25,396 nt of DNA from a virus, in IMG/VR virus record IMGVR_UViG_3300017728_000098, positions 1 to 25,396 of that record. One strand, written 5' to 3'. Of the stretch, positions 1-7,264 are shown in pieces (the first letter of the stretch is position 1; every line of letters begins with the position of its first letter). The notes under the pieces are model-generated. The model saw nothing but the letters and a program-made list of their open reading frames with translations. It had not been told where the DNA came from and made no database searches. Made by a program: the position numbers and the translations under genes.

Positions 1-573
1 AACGTAGCAGATTACAACGAAAAGAAAGCAAAGGCTGATGCTCAAGCTTATAAAAATATTAAAGTCAAGCAAATTAACCGAAAGAAGAACAGCGATAATA
101 TCAACGCGAATAGCAATAACGTAAATGTGGCTACAGATCTTACACAGACTACTGGTAGCCATAAGGATTTTACAAATGATATTATGGGAAATAATAATAG
201 TAATATCGGCAATGACTACAGCGTCAATATTGCAAGCCAGGGAGGCGATAGCGGTAGCGGCGGGGGCAGCGGCTTAAATAATATGCAAGATGCAATGGCC
301 TTTATTGGGCTGAATGACAACAGAGCTGCTAAAGATAATGCTTTGTTTAATCCTTACGATGACGTTGGTTTGACAATGAACGCAATCGACAATGCTGCAG
401 GGAAAGATGTAGATCGGCGTATTTACAACTCAATAGGATACGACATTAATTACTGGGAAGATAAAGCTAAAGAACAAGATAATCTTGCCTTTGGTGATCT
501 TTGGGGGTTCCAGGCTCCTGATTATCAGATGGCTTCTTCGCCTAGTGATCCCTTTAAGAAGGTGAACTCCTAA
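1..573 (+). CDS. Hypothetical phage protein, 5' end outside window
   Basis: The reading frame is open from base 1, so the gene begins left of the window. An internal GTG at 127 is a possible but unnecessary start. The visible 190 residues begin with a Lys/Asn-rich helical stretch, pass through an Asn/Ser-rich segment and a Gly-Ser linker (about nt 240-275), and end in an acidic, aromatic tail rich in Asp, Tyr and Trp. No family is recognised. The composition resembles other small virion proteins in this window (3536-3988, 10518-11665). Its position directly before the portal gene suggests a structural or packaging-associated role, which is inference only. Confidence 0.6.
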   Translation, partial: NVADYNEKKAKADAQAYKNIKVKQINRKKNSDNINANSNNVNVATDLTQTTGSHKDFTNDIMGNNNSNIGNDYSVNIASQGGDSGSGGGSGLNNMQDAMAFIGLNDNRAAKDNALFNPYDDVGLTMNAIDNAAGKDVDRRIYNSIGYDINYWEDKAKEQDNLAFGDLWGFQAPDYQMASSPSDPFKKVNS

Positions 574-633
574 GAAGTTGTTCATTTCATTGCTTGTATC
601 GTTAGACTTGATATGGATATAAAGTAGTAAAAA

Positions 634-2892
634 ATGTCGAACAATAGTGCTCAGTTTCAGGAAATACTTAACGCAGCTAAGGAGAAAAGAGGCGATCTTC
701 CAGTAGACACAATGATTGTGTCATCGCATCTTGCTCAAATGCGATTATTTATTCTTCGTCGCGGTGTTGAATTCTTCTGTGATCAAGATTCGTTCGGTGG
801 CCGTAGAGAGTTTCTCAAGAAAGTTTATGAGAGCAATATGCTCGAAATGAAGCTAGACAGTATTATTGATTATTTCCTATGTGACGGGCAGGGTTTATTT
901 TACTTCAGACCATCGGGTGATACATATCAGCTACTTTATTTCCCAAAAGATAGCTATCGCTGTTATAGGGATCAAGTCAATGAGATTGAGCATGTTGAGC
1001 TGATATATAGCTTCTCAGTTAAAGAACCCAACTTGATGGATGCTTACGCTACTCAAGGGAAGCGGGGTGGGAGGAAGAAGTACATCAAGCTGAAAGTATA
1101 TAAGGATCGAATTGACCAAACGATTTCAAATGAAAAAATTGAGTTTGAGAACGCTGGCACCATTACGATGCAGCAGCCAGGTCAGACTGAAACTCTTAGC
1201 AACAGCTTAGGTTTTATTCCTGCTGTAGAAGTCTTTAACCACTTGGATTGTACAGGTGTTTCAACAGGTACTGGTGAGTTTGATTGGATGGCTAATCAAA
1301 TACTCTTCCATGATGAGCTAGTACGAAATGTACGGAAGAACATGAAGTTCTTTGGTAATCCAACGCTTGTTTCCAGCCGTCCTCGTCATGACATTCTTGA
1401 AAGTGGTGATGAGAATTCAATGCGTCCAACCATTAGCTCTCAAGCTGGGTTCTACGCAATGGATCGTCCGAGCACACGAACCAGTCAACCAGGATTTAGT
1501 GCTGGATTAGATGGTCAAATCAAAGTTCCACGTGTTATTGCAAACTTAGAGCCAACTGATCGTGTCTCATACATGACTCCCGATGCAGTGAGTGGTGATC
1601 AGAATATGTACGTGAAGCAGTACAGGTCTGAAATTCGTTTAGCCCTTGGTGGGGTTGATGACCTTGATTTCAATATGGCGTCATCTGCCTATGAAATGAA
1701 ATCACTGTACGGAAGATGTGCTGCTACAGCCGAGAAAAAAGCTAAAGCCTTATTCGAATTTGGATTGTGTAAGCTCTTTGCACTAATGATTCAGCACGAA
1801 GAGTATCTCTTTGAAGAATCATTTGCCGTTGCCAAAGGTCTTGTAAAACCAGAGCCACCTTTAGAAGAAGAGTACGATGATCCAGAGCTTTTTCAAGAAG
1901 CTGAGAATACTTATGCTCTTGATGTTCAAAAATACACTGTATCAAAGGATAAATTGCTATCTGCTAGTATTGAGTCAGGTGATATACCTAACGGGGTTAT
2001 TGGTTTAATCCCTGATGGCAGCGACAAAGTCAATTGGCGCTGGACCGGAGAGATTTTCGAAGAAGACTCACAAGGCATTCTTAACAACAGTATTGTCGTT
2101 CGAAACCTTCAAGAATTAGGTGTCGATTCTATTGAAGCACTTAAGTATCTCTTCCCAAGCAAAACTGATGAAGAACGCGCTGCCATGCTAACTGGATTTC
2201 CATTCAGGATGGTCCAGCAATCACAACAGGCTTTCAATACATTCGTTTCGATGATTGGCCAGTTATATCAACTGCCTCATCCACAAATACCCAATCAGCC
2301 TTTAGCAGCTGATCCGAATCTTGATATCACAGGGTTCCTATATAGATCACTCGATTTTTTACGCAAGGAGTTAAGTTACAGTGGAAAGTACAAGCCCAAT
2401 GATGGCGAGCGGAGCACAAGCAAGCTCAGCGACGCCGACCGTAAGCGCTCCGAGCTTGGTCTCCCAACCAGGGATGAGCGCCCCGTCCAGCTACCAGGCA
2501 GCCCCTCAGGCAGCTCCACAGGCACCAATGGGTTACCAGCCAACGGCGGCCCCGCAGGCTTCGGCGGCCCCGGCAGCAGCAGCGAATCCTTGGCAGGAGG
2601 CGTTCCAGGCACTCAGCGCAAGCCTGAATACGCCTCAAGCGTCCCCGGCCCAGGCGTCGTACTCGGCATATCAGACTCCGACAACTCAGGCCAGTACCCA
2701 GGCAACTTGGGGTTCACAGCCCCAGCAATGGGACCAGCAGGCTCAGCAGACATACGCTCAGCCAGCTTCAACCCAGGCTTATTCGGCCCAGGAGCTCAAT
2801 CAAATCCAGCACTTGGTGGCTCAGCAGCAGTATCAGCAACAGGCAGCGGCTCAGGCTCAGTACCTAAGTCAAGGAGCAAGCGAGGCAAGTGA
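634..2892 (+). CDS. Portal (head-tail connector) protein with long overprinted C-terminal tail
   Basis: 752 aa. Residues 1 to about 585 form the folded part and look like a phage portal: mixed alpha/beta, charged, no membrane segment or signal peptide. Portals form the dodecameric ring at the capsid vertex through which DNA passes. The call rests on size, general character, position at the head of a capsid cluster and the scaffold-like gene directly after it; it was not confirmed by a search. After residue 582 the frame overlaps the next gene for 512 bp. The first part of that tail (up to about residue 625) still looks like ordinary protein, rich in Lys, Asp, Arg and Glu; the rest is Gly/Pro/Ser-rich and disordered. 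The ATG at 634 has no clear Shine-Dalgarno; a weak -10-like TAGACT lies at 603-608. Confidence 0.65.
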   Translation: MSNNSAQFQEILNAAKEKRGDLPVDTMIVSSHLAQMRLFILRRGVEFFCDQDSFGGRREFLKKVYESNMLEMKLDSIIDYFLCDGQGLFYFRPSGDTYQLLYFPKDSYRCYRDQVNEIEHVELIYSFSVKEPNLMDAYATQGKRGGRKKYIKLKVYKDRIDQTISNEKIEFENAGTITMQQPGQTETLSNSLGFIPAVEVFNHLDCTGVSTGTGEFDWMANQILFHDELVRNVRKNMKFFGNPTLVSSRPRHDILESGDENSMRPTISSQAGFYAMDRPSTRTSQPGFSAGLDGQIKVPRVIANLEPTDRVSYMTPDAVSGDQNMYVKQYRSEIRLALGGVDDLDFNMASSAYEMKSLYGRCAATAEKKAKALFEFGLCKLFALMIQHEEYLFEESFAVAKGLVKPEPPLEEEYDDPELFQEAENTYALDVQKYTVSKDKLLSASIESGDIPNGVIGLIPDGSDKVNWRWTGEIFEEDSQGILNNSIVVRNLQELGVDSIEALKYLFPSKTDEERAAMLTGFPFRMVQQSQQAFNTFVSMIGQLYQLPHPQIPNQPLAADPNLDITGFLYRSLDFLRKELSYSGKYKPNDGERSTSKLSDADRKRSELGLPTRDERPVQLPGSPSGSSTGTNGLPANGGPAGFGGPGSSSESLAGGVPGTQRKPEYASSVPGPGVVLGISDSDNSGQYPGNLGFTAPAMGPAGSADIRSASFNPGLFGPGAQSNPALGGSAAVSATGSGSGSVPKSRSKRGK
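2365..2383 (+). promoter_or_regulatory. Internal Shine-Dalgarno and GTG start of the scaffold-like gene
   Basis: AAGGAG at 2365-2370 precedes GTG at 2381 with a 10-nt spacer, all inside the portal frame. It is one of the clearest Shine-Dalgarno sequences in a window where most genes lack one. It decides the start of the overlapped gene and argues for internal initiation rather than frameshifting. Confidence 0.65.
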
Positions 2893-3424
2893 TTCTTACC
2901 TAAGCCAAATCTCTGATGTCAGTCTTGAGGTTCTAGAGCATTTCGGTGCTGAAGCCCCTGGCTTGCTGAACAACTATGCATGTGCAGTAGAAGACGCACT
3001 CATTGAGCAGGTTGGCCGGAACAGCACCATGGATCTGATGCTCGATGCAGCATCCGAAGAGCGTTCAGCAATGAACATCATGCTCACCAATCCAGAAGTG
3101 CTCTCTGACTACGTGCTTGGCTTCTTCGGTCCTGAAGGTCCTTATCCAACACCTTCTTCCTCCGAGCAAGCTCAGATCAATGAGTACCTTGCACGTGAGC
3201 AGTTTGCTCAAGAGATCGCTCATCAGGAAGAGCGTGGTGTACCACAGAACTTCCAACGTCCAGTAATGGATATGCCTACACCTGGTCGTCAGGAAAGCGC
3301 TACCAATTCCTTCTGGGGTGACTTCAGTTCACTGATGGATAACAACCCAGAGAATGCTTGGCAGTATCTCTCCGGTGCTCCAGCTCAGGCGTTCCAAAGC
3401 AAGATGCTTGTTCAGGACTACTGA
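2381..3424 (+). CDS. Scaffold-like capsid assembly protein, starting inside the portal gene
   Basis: 347 aa from a GTG at 2381. The start is supported by AAGGAG at 2365-2370, 10 nt upstream, inside the portal coding sequence. Residues 1 to about 170 are low-complexity Ala/Gln/Pro/Ser (many CAG and GCN codons). Residues 171-347 are acidic and helical, with FFGPEGPYP near residue 248 and a short C-terminal tail. A disordered N-terminal half, helical acidic C-terminal half and location between portal and major capsid gene are typical of phage scaffolding proteins, which build the procapsid and are then lost. The gene ends at a strong terminator (3437-3467). The first 512 bp overlap the portal in the +1 frame and are GC-richer than the surroundings. 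Confidence 0.6.
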   Translation: MESTSPMMASGAQASSATPTVSAPSLVSQPGMSAPSSYQAAPQAAPQAPMGYQPTAAPQASAAPAAAANPWQEAFQALSASLNTPQASPAQASYSAYQTPTTQASTQATWGSQPQQWDQQAQQTYAQPASTQAYSAQELNQIQHLVAQQQYQQQAAAQAQYLSQGASEASDSYLSQISDVSLEVLEHFGAEAPGLLNNYACAVEDALIEQVGRNSTMDLMLDAASEERSAMNIMLTNPEVLSDYVLGFFGPEGPYPTPSSSEQAQINEYLAREQFAQEIAHQEERGVPQNFQRPVMDMPTPGRQESATNSFWGDFSSLMDNNPENAWQYLSGAPAQAFQSKMLVQDY

Positions 3425-3436
3425 TCAATAAAGCAT

Positions 3437-3467
3437 GAGGGTTTCTTATTAAAGGGAACCCTCTTTT
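3437..3467 (+). terminator. Rho-independent terminator after portal/scaffold unit
   Basis: A 9-bp stem, GAGGGTTTC (3437-3445) against GGAACCCTC (3455-3463) with one G-U pair, encloses a 9-nt loop and is followed by TTTTGTTT. It starts 13 nt after the scaffold stop codon and closes the portal/scaffold transcription unit. Confidence 0.85.
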
Positions 3468-3505
3468 GTTTAAATACAACTAATTCTTGTTAAAGCATTA
3501 CTTAT

Positions 3506-3511
3506 TACAAT
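3506..3511 (+). promoter_or_regulatory. -10-like hexamer TACAAT for 3536 gene
   Basis: TACAAT ends 24 nt before the ATG at 3536, in the gap after a terminator. No good -35 box is seen 16-18 nt upstream. It belongs to the recurring TANAAT set described in the findings. Confidence 0.55.
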
Positions 3512-3535
3512 AGGACTATATAGAGTTAATTTAAA

Positions 3536-3988
3536 ATGGCTTTCAACATCTCCCGCCTACCTAACGAAGAATCTTCATATGCCAGACAGGCTTTGACAAA
3601 TTCGAATTTTGTCAACGGTAACGGTGCTATGAACCCAGTTAATACTGGGATGTTCAATGCAAATGATGGTAGTGGCTACACTAAATTTGGTAACCCCCAA
3701 GAAGATATTGTTAGGCAGCAAAGAGAAACTGATATTCAGCAGAATGCGATCTCTTCCGCATCTCAGCGATCAGCGGCTGCTATTCAGGGTGTTGACATGG
3801 AGATGACAAGACAATCTGATTCTGACTTTAAAGCTCAGATGGGCTTAAATGCTAAGTTGGCTAATATCATTGAGACTCTGCCTAGTAAAGGTGCAGCAAC
3901 AAAAGAATTTGCTAACCCACAATTGTTTAATAAAAGACTTGAGGATGTGAATATTACTCGCCTCATGAACGCTAAGTCGATGGGTTGA
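3536..3988 (+). CDS. Hypothetical small virion-type protein (150 aa)
   Basis: 150 aa, no recognised family. The N-terminal 60 residues are Asn/Gly/Ser-rich. The middle (about 60-110) is a polar, Gln/Ser/Ala-rich predicted helix. The C-terminus is basic and ends NAKSMG. There is no signal peptide or membrane segment. The ATG at 3536 has an A-rich leader without a Shine-Dalgarno and its own TACAAT box 24 nt upstream. It sits alone between the portal/scaffold terminator and the next promoter, so it is probably a monocistronic late gene. A role as an internal or minor capsid protein is inferred from composition and neighbours only. Confidence 0.7.
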   Translation: MAFNISRLPNEESSYARQALTNSNFVNGNGAMNPVNTGMFNANDGSGYTKFGNPQEDIVRQQRETDIQQNAISSASQRSAAAIQGVDMEMTRQSDSDFKAQMGLNAKLANIIETLPSKGAATKEFANPQLFNKRLEDVNITRLMNAKSMG

Positions 3989-4015
3989 TCAAACCTTTCT
4001 TTGTTCAATATTTAC

Positions 4016-4021
4016 TACAAT
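4016..4021 (+). promoter_or_regulatory. -10-like hexamer TACAAT for 4048 gene
   Basis: TACAAT ends 26 nt before the GTG at 4048. No matching -35 box is evident. It is part of the recurring TANAAT set. Confidence 0.5.
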
Positions 4022-4047
4022 TAGAGAACATGTAGTGGATTATTATT

Positions 4048-4338
4048 GTGCGTTTAGCAGGCGATTGTGCATGTGATAATCCAGAGGTTTTTCAAACTAT
4101 CTGGAAACACCTCAAGAGTGATGGTGTGCCTGATCAGGCTGCCAATCAAATGGCAGCAGAGATGCTTACACATGGCGAAGACTTTGAAAGTAGCGTAGCA
4201 AAGTATCAACAGTACGAAGATAACTATAAGTCAAAAGGTTTTAATGAGCACGCTGCTCAAGCAATGGCAGTAGAAGCACTAGAAGGAAGAGAAGAAGAGC
4301 CTTCGGTATCAATTAGATTCGCAAGACTTCGCGGTTAA
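4048..4338 (+). CDS. Hypothetical protein with two copies of a short helical motif (96 aa)
   Basis: 96 aa from GTG 4048; the ATG at 4030 is followed at once by a stop. The protein has two related segments: GVPDQAANQMAAEML (about residues 31-45) and GFNEHAAQAMAVEAL (about residues 64-78). Both fit G-x4-AA-x2-MA-x-E-x-L and both follow a Lys-Ser pair, which suggests an internal duplication of a helix-turn unit of the UBA or antiterminator-like size class. No family can be named. Two Cys flank an Asp near the N-terminus (CACD). It lies directly upstream of the sigma factor gene but is separated from it by a strong promoter, so the two need not be co-expressed. Confidence 0.7.
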   Translation: MRLAGDCACDNPEVFQTIWKHLKSDGVPDQAANQMAAEMLTHGEDFESSVAKYQQYEDNYKSKGFNEHAAQAMAVEALEGREEEPSVSIRFARLRG

Positions 4339-4340
4339 TG

Positions 4341-4369
4341 TTGACTTAGCTAGAATTTACAGCTATAGT
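4341..4369 (+). promoter_or_regulatory. Sigma-70-type promoter of the phage sigma gene
   Basis: TTGACT (4341-4346) and TATAGT (4364-4369) are separated by exactly 17 nt, close to the bacterial consensus for both boxes. The -10 box ends 23 nt before the ATG at 4393. It is the only place in the window where a near-consensus -35 box accompanies the -10 box, so the host polymerase could start this gene unaided. Confidence 0.75.
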
Positions 4370-4392
4370 TAATACATAGGCAAGCGTATTAT

Positions 4393-5334
4393 ATGTCATC
4401 AATCAAGCTTTCAGGAGATTCTGTTCGTTCATATTTAAGAGACATTGGTAGAATTCCACTCTTGGAGCATGAAGAAGAGATTCTTCTTGGACGACAGGTC
4501 CAACGGTTAATGGAGATCAAAGAAATTGAAGACGAAATGGAAGTTAAGAGCCAAGATGATTTGGCTGGGATTCTTGGTATCTCTACTCTTGACTTGAAGC
4601 GTCAGTTAAGAGCAGGAACTAAAGCTAAAGACAAGATGGTCACAGCAAACTTGCGTTTGGTTGTGAGTGTTGCCAAGAAATATACTAAACGCAATATGGA
4701 GTTGTTAGATATCATTCAAGAGGGAACAATTGGTTTAGTACGTGGTGTTGAAAAGTTTGACCCTAGCCGTGGTTATAAGTTTAGTACCTATGCTTATTGG
4801 TGGATCCGTCAAGGCATCACGCGGGCCATTGCGGAGAAATCGCGGGCAATACGCCTACCAATTCACGTTACAGAAAACCTCAACAAGCTTAAGAAAGCTC
4901 AACGTGAGCTAAGTCAGATCAATGGGGAAATGCCTACAGTATTTCAACTGGCTGATTATCTAGATTCTTCTGTAGATGAAATCAAAGATCTAATGTGTAA
5001 GGCACGTCAACCTACGTCACTTGAGATAAAGATAGGAGAGAACAGGGATACTGCTTTGATCGACCTGCTTGAGGATGAGACACAGCTTCCCGAAATGTTA
5101 TTAGATCGACAAGCTGTTAAAGAAAATATCCGCGACATCATTGATGAGTTGCCTGAGATGCAATCAGCTGTTATTAGAATGCGTTACGGGATTGGCGAGG
5201 AAGTACTTGAGCCAATGTCCATGACTGCTATCGGTCAAGTCCTTAACATGAGTAGAGACCGTGTACGGACTCTAGAGAATAAAGCGCTGCGTTATATCCG
5301 CGAATGCCCTGATAGTCTGGTGGAGTATCTTTAA
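4393..5334 (+). CDS. RNA polymerase sigma factor, cyanobacterial RpoD-like (group 2) type
   Basis: 313 aa. Region 1.2 is at about residues 9-42 (SVRSYLRDIGRIPLLEHEEE). Region 2, at about 80-155, has the core-binding and -10-recognition hallmarks NLRLVVSVAKKY, IQEGTIGLVRGVEKFDP and FSTYAYWWIRQGITRAI. Region 3 follows, and a region 4 helix-turn-helix at about 245-306 includes MRYGIGEE and SRDRVRTLENKALRYIRE. Length and order match cyanobacterial group 2 sigma factors, not the short T4 gp55 type. It would direct RNA polymerase to specific promoters. Finding it among capsid genes suggests capture from a host and use as a late-gene specificity factor. All regions look intact. Confidence 0.95.
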   Translation: MSSIKLSGDSVRSYLRDIGRIPLLEHEEEILLGRQVQRLMEIKEIEDEMEVKSQDDLAGILGISTLDLKRQLRAGTKAKDKMVTANLRLVVSVAKKYTKRNMELLDIIQEGTIGLVRGVEKFDPSRGYKFSTYAYWWIRQGITRAIAEKSRAIRLPIHVTENLNKLKKAQRELSQINGEMPTVFQLADYLDSSVDEIKDLMCKARQPTSLEIKIGENRDTALIDLLEDETQLPEMLLDRQAVKENIRDIIDELPEMQSAVIRMRYGIGEEVLEPMSMTAIGQVLNMSRDRVRTLENKALRYIRECPDSLVEYL

Positions 5335-5340
5335 TACAAT
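5335..5340 (+). promoter_or_regulatory. -10-like hexamer TACAAT for 5364 gene
   Basis: TACAAT begins 1 nt after the sigma-factor stop codon and ends 23 nt before the ATG at 5364. No -35 box is visible. It is part of the recurring TANAAT set. Confidence 0.5.
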
Positions 5341-5363
5341 AGAAGAAATAGCACTAATGGCCA

Positions 5364-6053
5364 ATGAGTGTCACTAAAGAAATAAATAATAACTATATTG
5401 TTTACGGTGCAAGTGATTACACTTCCAGCAAAGGTAACGCAGCTAGTAAGCAGCTGAACTATGCTGCAGGTGCATCAATCACTAAGCCTGATACACAGAC
5501 TATTAGTGTGATTCCGCACACGTTTAAATATCAGGATAGTGTCGGCTTGATGGGAGCTGAGAATTACTTTGTCAAAGTACAGCTAACTATTGTTGGAGAT
5601 ATTGTGCGATCGTGCTTTGAGGAAGAGTTCTTCTCTTGCGCCAATATCAAGGGGGGACAAGATCTGGACTCTAACTACACCCGTGCTGAATTTGATTTTG
5701 GCACTTTTCCCACGGTTAATACCTATGAGGAAGCTATTGGCGCTGAAGATCGTCTTCCGTTCTTGCCTGGAGGCCGAGGTTTTCTAAGTGTTCAGTTAGA
5801 TAATCTTAAAACAGGCAATGCTTACATCGATAAGGATTTAGAGATCTGCCTGTATACAGCTGATCGCGAAGAGCATCCTTATGACAAGATGTATGTTCAA
5901 GCCAATGATCATTTTTATATTGGCTTCCACGCACGAAATACAAAAAGAGTAAGTTTCGATGCTGAATGTACTATTGGAACTGAGCTTCGATCTTACGATT
6001 CGATCAGTGACAAACGTCTTGTCATGAGAAAGCTCAATTCGGGCTCTTATTAA
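5364..6053 (+). CDS. Hypothetical structural protein (229 aa)
   Basis: 229 aa, not recognised. Predicted to be mostly beta with many aromatic residues. It contains a Gly-rich loop (LPGGRGF, about residue 135) and a basic C-terminus. There is no signal peptide, membrane helix or catalytic motif. Its place between scaffold and major capsid genes suggests a head or neck protein, but that is inference. The stop codon overlaps the stop codon of the convergent minus-strand gene at 6050-6053 (shared TTAA), so no independent terminator separates them. An upstream ATG at 5357 opens only a 6-codon frame and is not the start. Confidence 0.7.
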   Translation: MSVTKEINNNYIVYGASDYTSSKGNAASKQLNYAAGASITKPDTQTISVIPHTFKYQDSVGLMGAENYFVKVQLTIVGDIVRSCFEEEFFSCANIKGGQDLDSNYTRAEFDFGTFPTVNTYEEAIGAEDRLPFLPGGRGFLSVQLDNLKTGNAYIDKDLEICLYTADREEHPYDKMYVQANDHFYIGFHARNTKRVSFDAECTIGTELRSYDSISDKRLVMRKLNSGSY

Positions 6054-6781
6054 TCTGAAGTTTCTTCTGTCTCTTCAGTTGGTTCCGGTTCAGGTGCTGG
6101 CTCTACTGATACAACCCGAAAGCCGGATTGAGGGCTATCGCAAACATTAGGATCAGCAGAGGATGCTGTACAGGTAACGCCTACGTTACCTTTTCCCAGC
6201 TTCACCTTTACAGACTTAAGCGATGTTTTGCCAACGAACGTCCCTTCACCGGTCAATGTCCACTGGTAACTCAGTGTCTCAGTTTCTATATCTGTTGCGT
6301 TTCCAGTAGTCTCAACATTAAATGTACATGTATCGCCTTCCTTTCCTGACGATGGGCCACTGACGATAACCTCTCCGATATCTTTTTTGAAAGGCCTCTC
6401 AGCAGCACCAGGAGGAATCACTGTCATGATTTTCCCGCCACTGATTCTAGGGAACAGGTAATGCTCAATGATTTGCTTGTCTTCCGTAAATAAAGCAGCT
6501 CTGGAAACACCATTGCAGATGTAGAAGTTAAAGTTAAACCGACCATCATGGTCAATGCGTACTGTTGAAAGAGAGCTTGCATCAACAGCTAGTAGAACTG
6601 AATTCCCATTGACAGTTACTTTAAATAGTGCACAGGATACGTACTGAACTTGTCCTGCATTAACTGCCCACCATTTTTTCATCTTAGTTTCACTTCCACG
6701 CTTCGGAAGTTGAAGTTGCATTTCTTTCCCAGTATGCTTTTTAACTTCTTTGAAACCCTTCAGCACAAGACTATCAGCCAT
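6050..6781 (-). CDS. Ig-like domain protein (243 aa)
   Basis: 243 aa on the minus strand. The N-terminal 130 residues are a mixed alpha/beta region that is not recognised. About residues 133-228 look like a bacterial/phage Ig-like or PKD-like beta sandwich: VSGPSSGKEGDTCTFNVET, then LSYQWTL with the core Trp, then VGVTCTASS with the partner Cys strand. The tail (about 229-243) is acidic Pro/Glu/Thr-rich. In tailed phages such domains usually decorate capsids or tails and bind carbohydrate weakly. TAAAAT on the minus strand (6811-6806) ends 24 nt before the ATG, inside the end of the HNH gene. With the HNH gene it forms a reverse-oriented insert among plus-strand capsid genes. Confidence 0.75.
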   Translation of the reverse strand: MADSLVLKGFKEVKKHTGKEMQLQLPKRGSETKMKKWWAVNAGQVQYVSCALFKVTVNGNSVLLAVDASSLSTVRIDHDGRFNFNFYICNGVSRAALFTEDKQIIEHYLFPRISGGKIMTVIPPGAAERPFKKDIGEVIVSGPSSGKEGDTCTFNVETTGNATDIETETLSYQWTLTGEGTFVGKTSLKSVKVKLGKGNVGVTCTASSADPNVCDSPQSGFRVVSVEPAPEPEPTEETEETSD

Positions 6782-6786
6782 CAGAT

Positions 6787-7152
6787 TTACGTATTACTTT
6801 CTTCTATTTTAGTCCATTTAAGATTGTCTATTTTGTTATCTAGTTTGTCTCCGTTTATATGTGCAATCTTACTGCTTGACTTAGTTTTGCCCAAAGGAGT
6901 TGGAGGTGATTCTAAAAACGCTAGAGCAACTAGTTTGTGCACAGCAACCGTGATTGTTTGTTTGCGTCCAATCCGTTGAGTAAGATTTACTTGGCGATAT
7001 CCATTTTTGTTTACTCGTTGCTTCAGGATACGCTCTACAACTCCTTTTGTGCTTTTGATTTCGCCAAGGCAATTTATGTAGTACTCAATGCAACATTCAA
7101 ATCCTGGCAGTGAATGTACTGGCTTCCATACGCTGTCATCTATAAATTCCAT
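6787..7152 (-). CDS. NUMOD4/HNH homing endonuclease
   Basis: 121 aa from ATG 7152; a GTG at 7158 is in frame, but NUMOD4 proteins usually start just before the conserved W-K-x-V. Residues about 7-50 form NUMOD4 (VWKPV, then GEIKS). The C-terminal half has the HNH_3 pattern: VHKLVALAFL, then HINGDKLDNKIDNLKWT with the catalytic His and the following Asn residues. Such genes cut DNA lacking the insert and spread by repair of the break. It is free-standing, lies just upstream of the major capsid gene and sits back to back with the Ig-like gene. TATAAA (minus strand, 7181-7176) is 23 nt upstream of the ATG. It looks intact. Confidence 0.88.
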   Translation of the reverse strand: MEFIDDSVWKPVHSLPGFECCIEYYINCLGEIKSTKGVVERILKQRVNKNGYRQVNLTQRIGRKQTITVAVHKLVALAFLESPPTPLGKTKSSSKIAHINGDKLDNKIDNLKWTKIEESNT

Positions 7153-7235
7153 TACCACAATATTTTGGGGTCTACTTTATAAATACTAGCAATTAATACT
7201 AATATCTAACTATGTGGCTAAGTCGAAGTCACTTA

Positions 7236-7254
7236 TATAACTATTAGTTTGGAG
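7236..7254 (+). promoter_or_regulatory. Promoter box and ribosome site of the major capsid gene
   Basis: TATAAC at 7236-7241 ends 23 nt before the ATG at 7265, the spacing seen across the window. GGAG at 7251-7254 is a Shine-Dalgarno 10 nt from the start. A further TATAAATA at 7178-7185 matches the T4 late-promoter box, but it is a single occurrence. Confidence 0.5.
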
Positions 7255-7264
7255 TTACGATCCT

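Noticed and set aside
2355-2361. T TTT TTA slippery heptamer near the end of the unique portal sequence, suggesting a portal-scaffold frameshift fusion
   Set aside because: A -1 slip leads into the third frame, which stops at about 2400. The scaffold frame is +1 relative to the portal and has its own Shine-Dalgarno and GTG start.
6650-6979. Plus-strand frame (109 codons) across the Ig-like and HNH genes
   Set aside because: It is antisense to two recognisable minus-strand genes and has a hydrophobic, random-looking translation.
7178-7185. TATAAATA, identical to the T4 late-promoter box, upstream of the major capsid gene
   Set aside because: I saw it only once; a T4-like late system should show it before many genes. 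It overlaps the minus-strand -10 box of the HNH gene.
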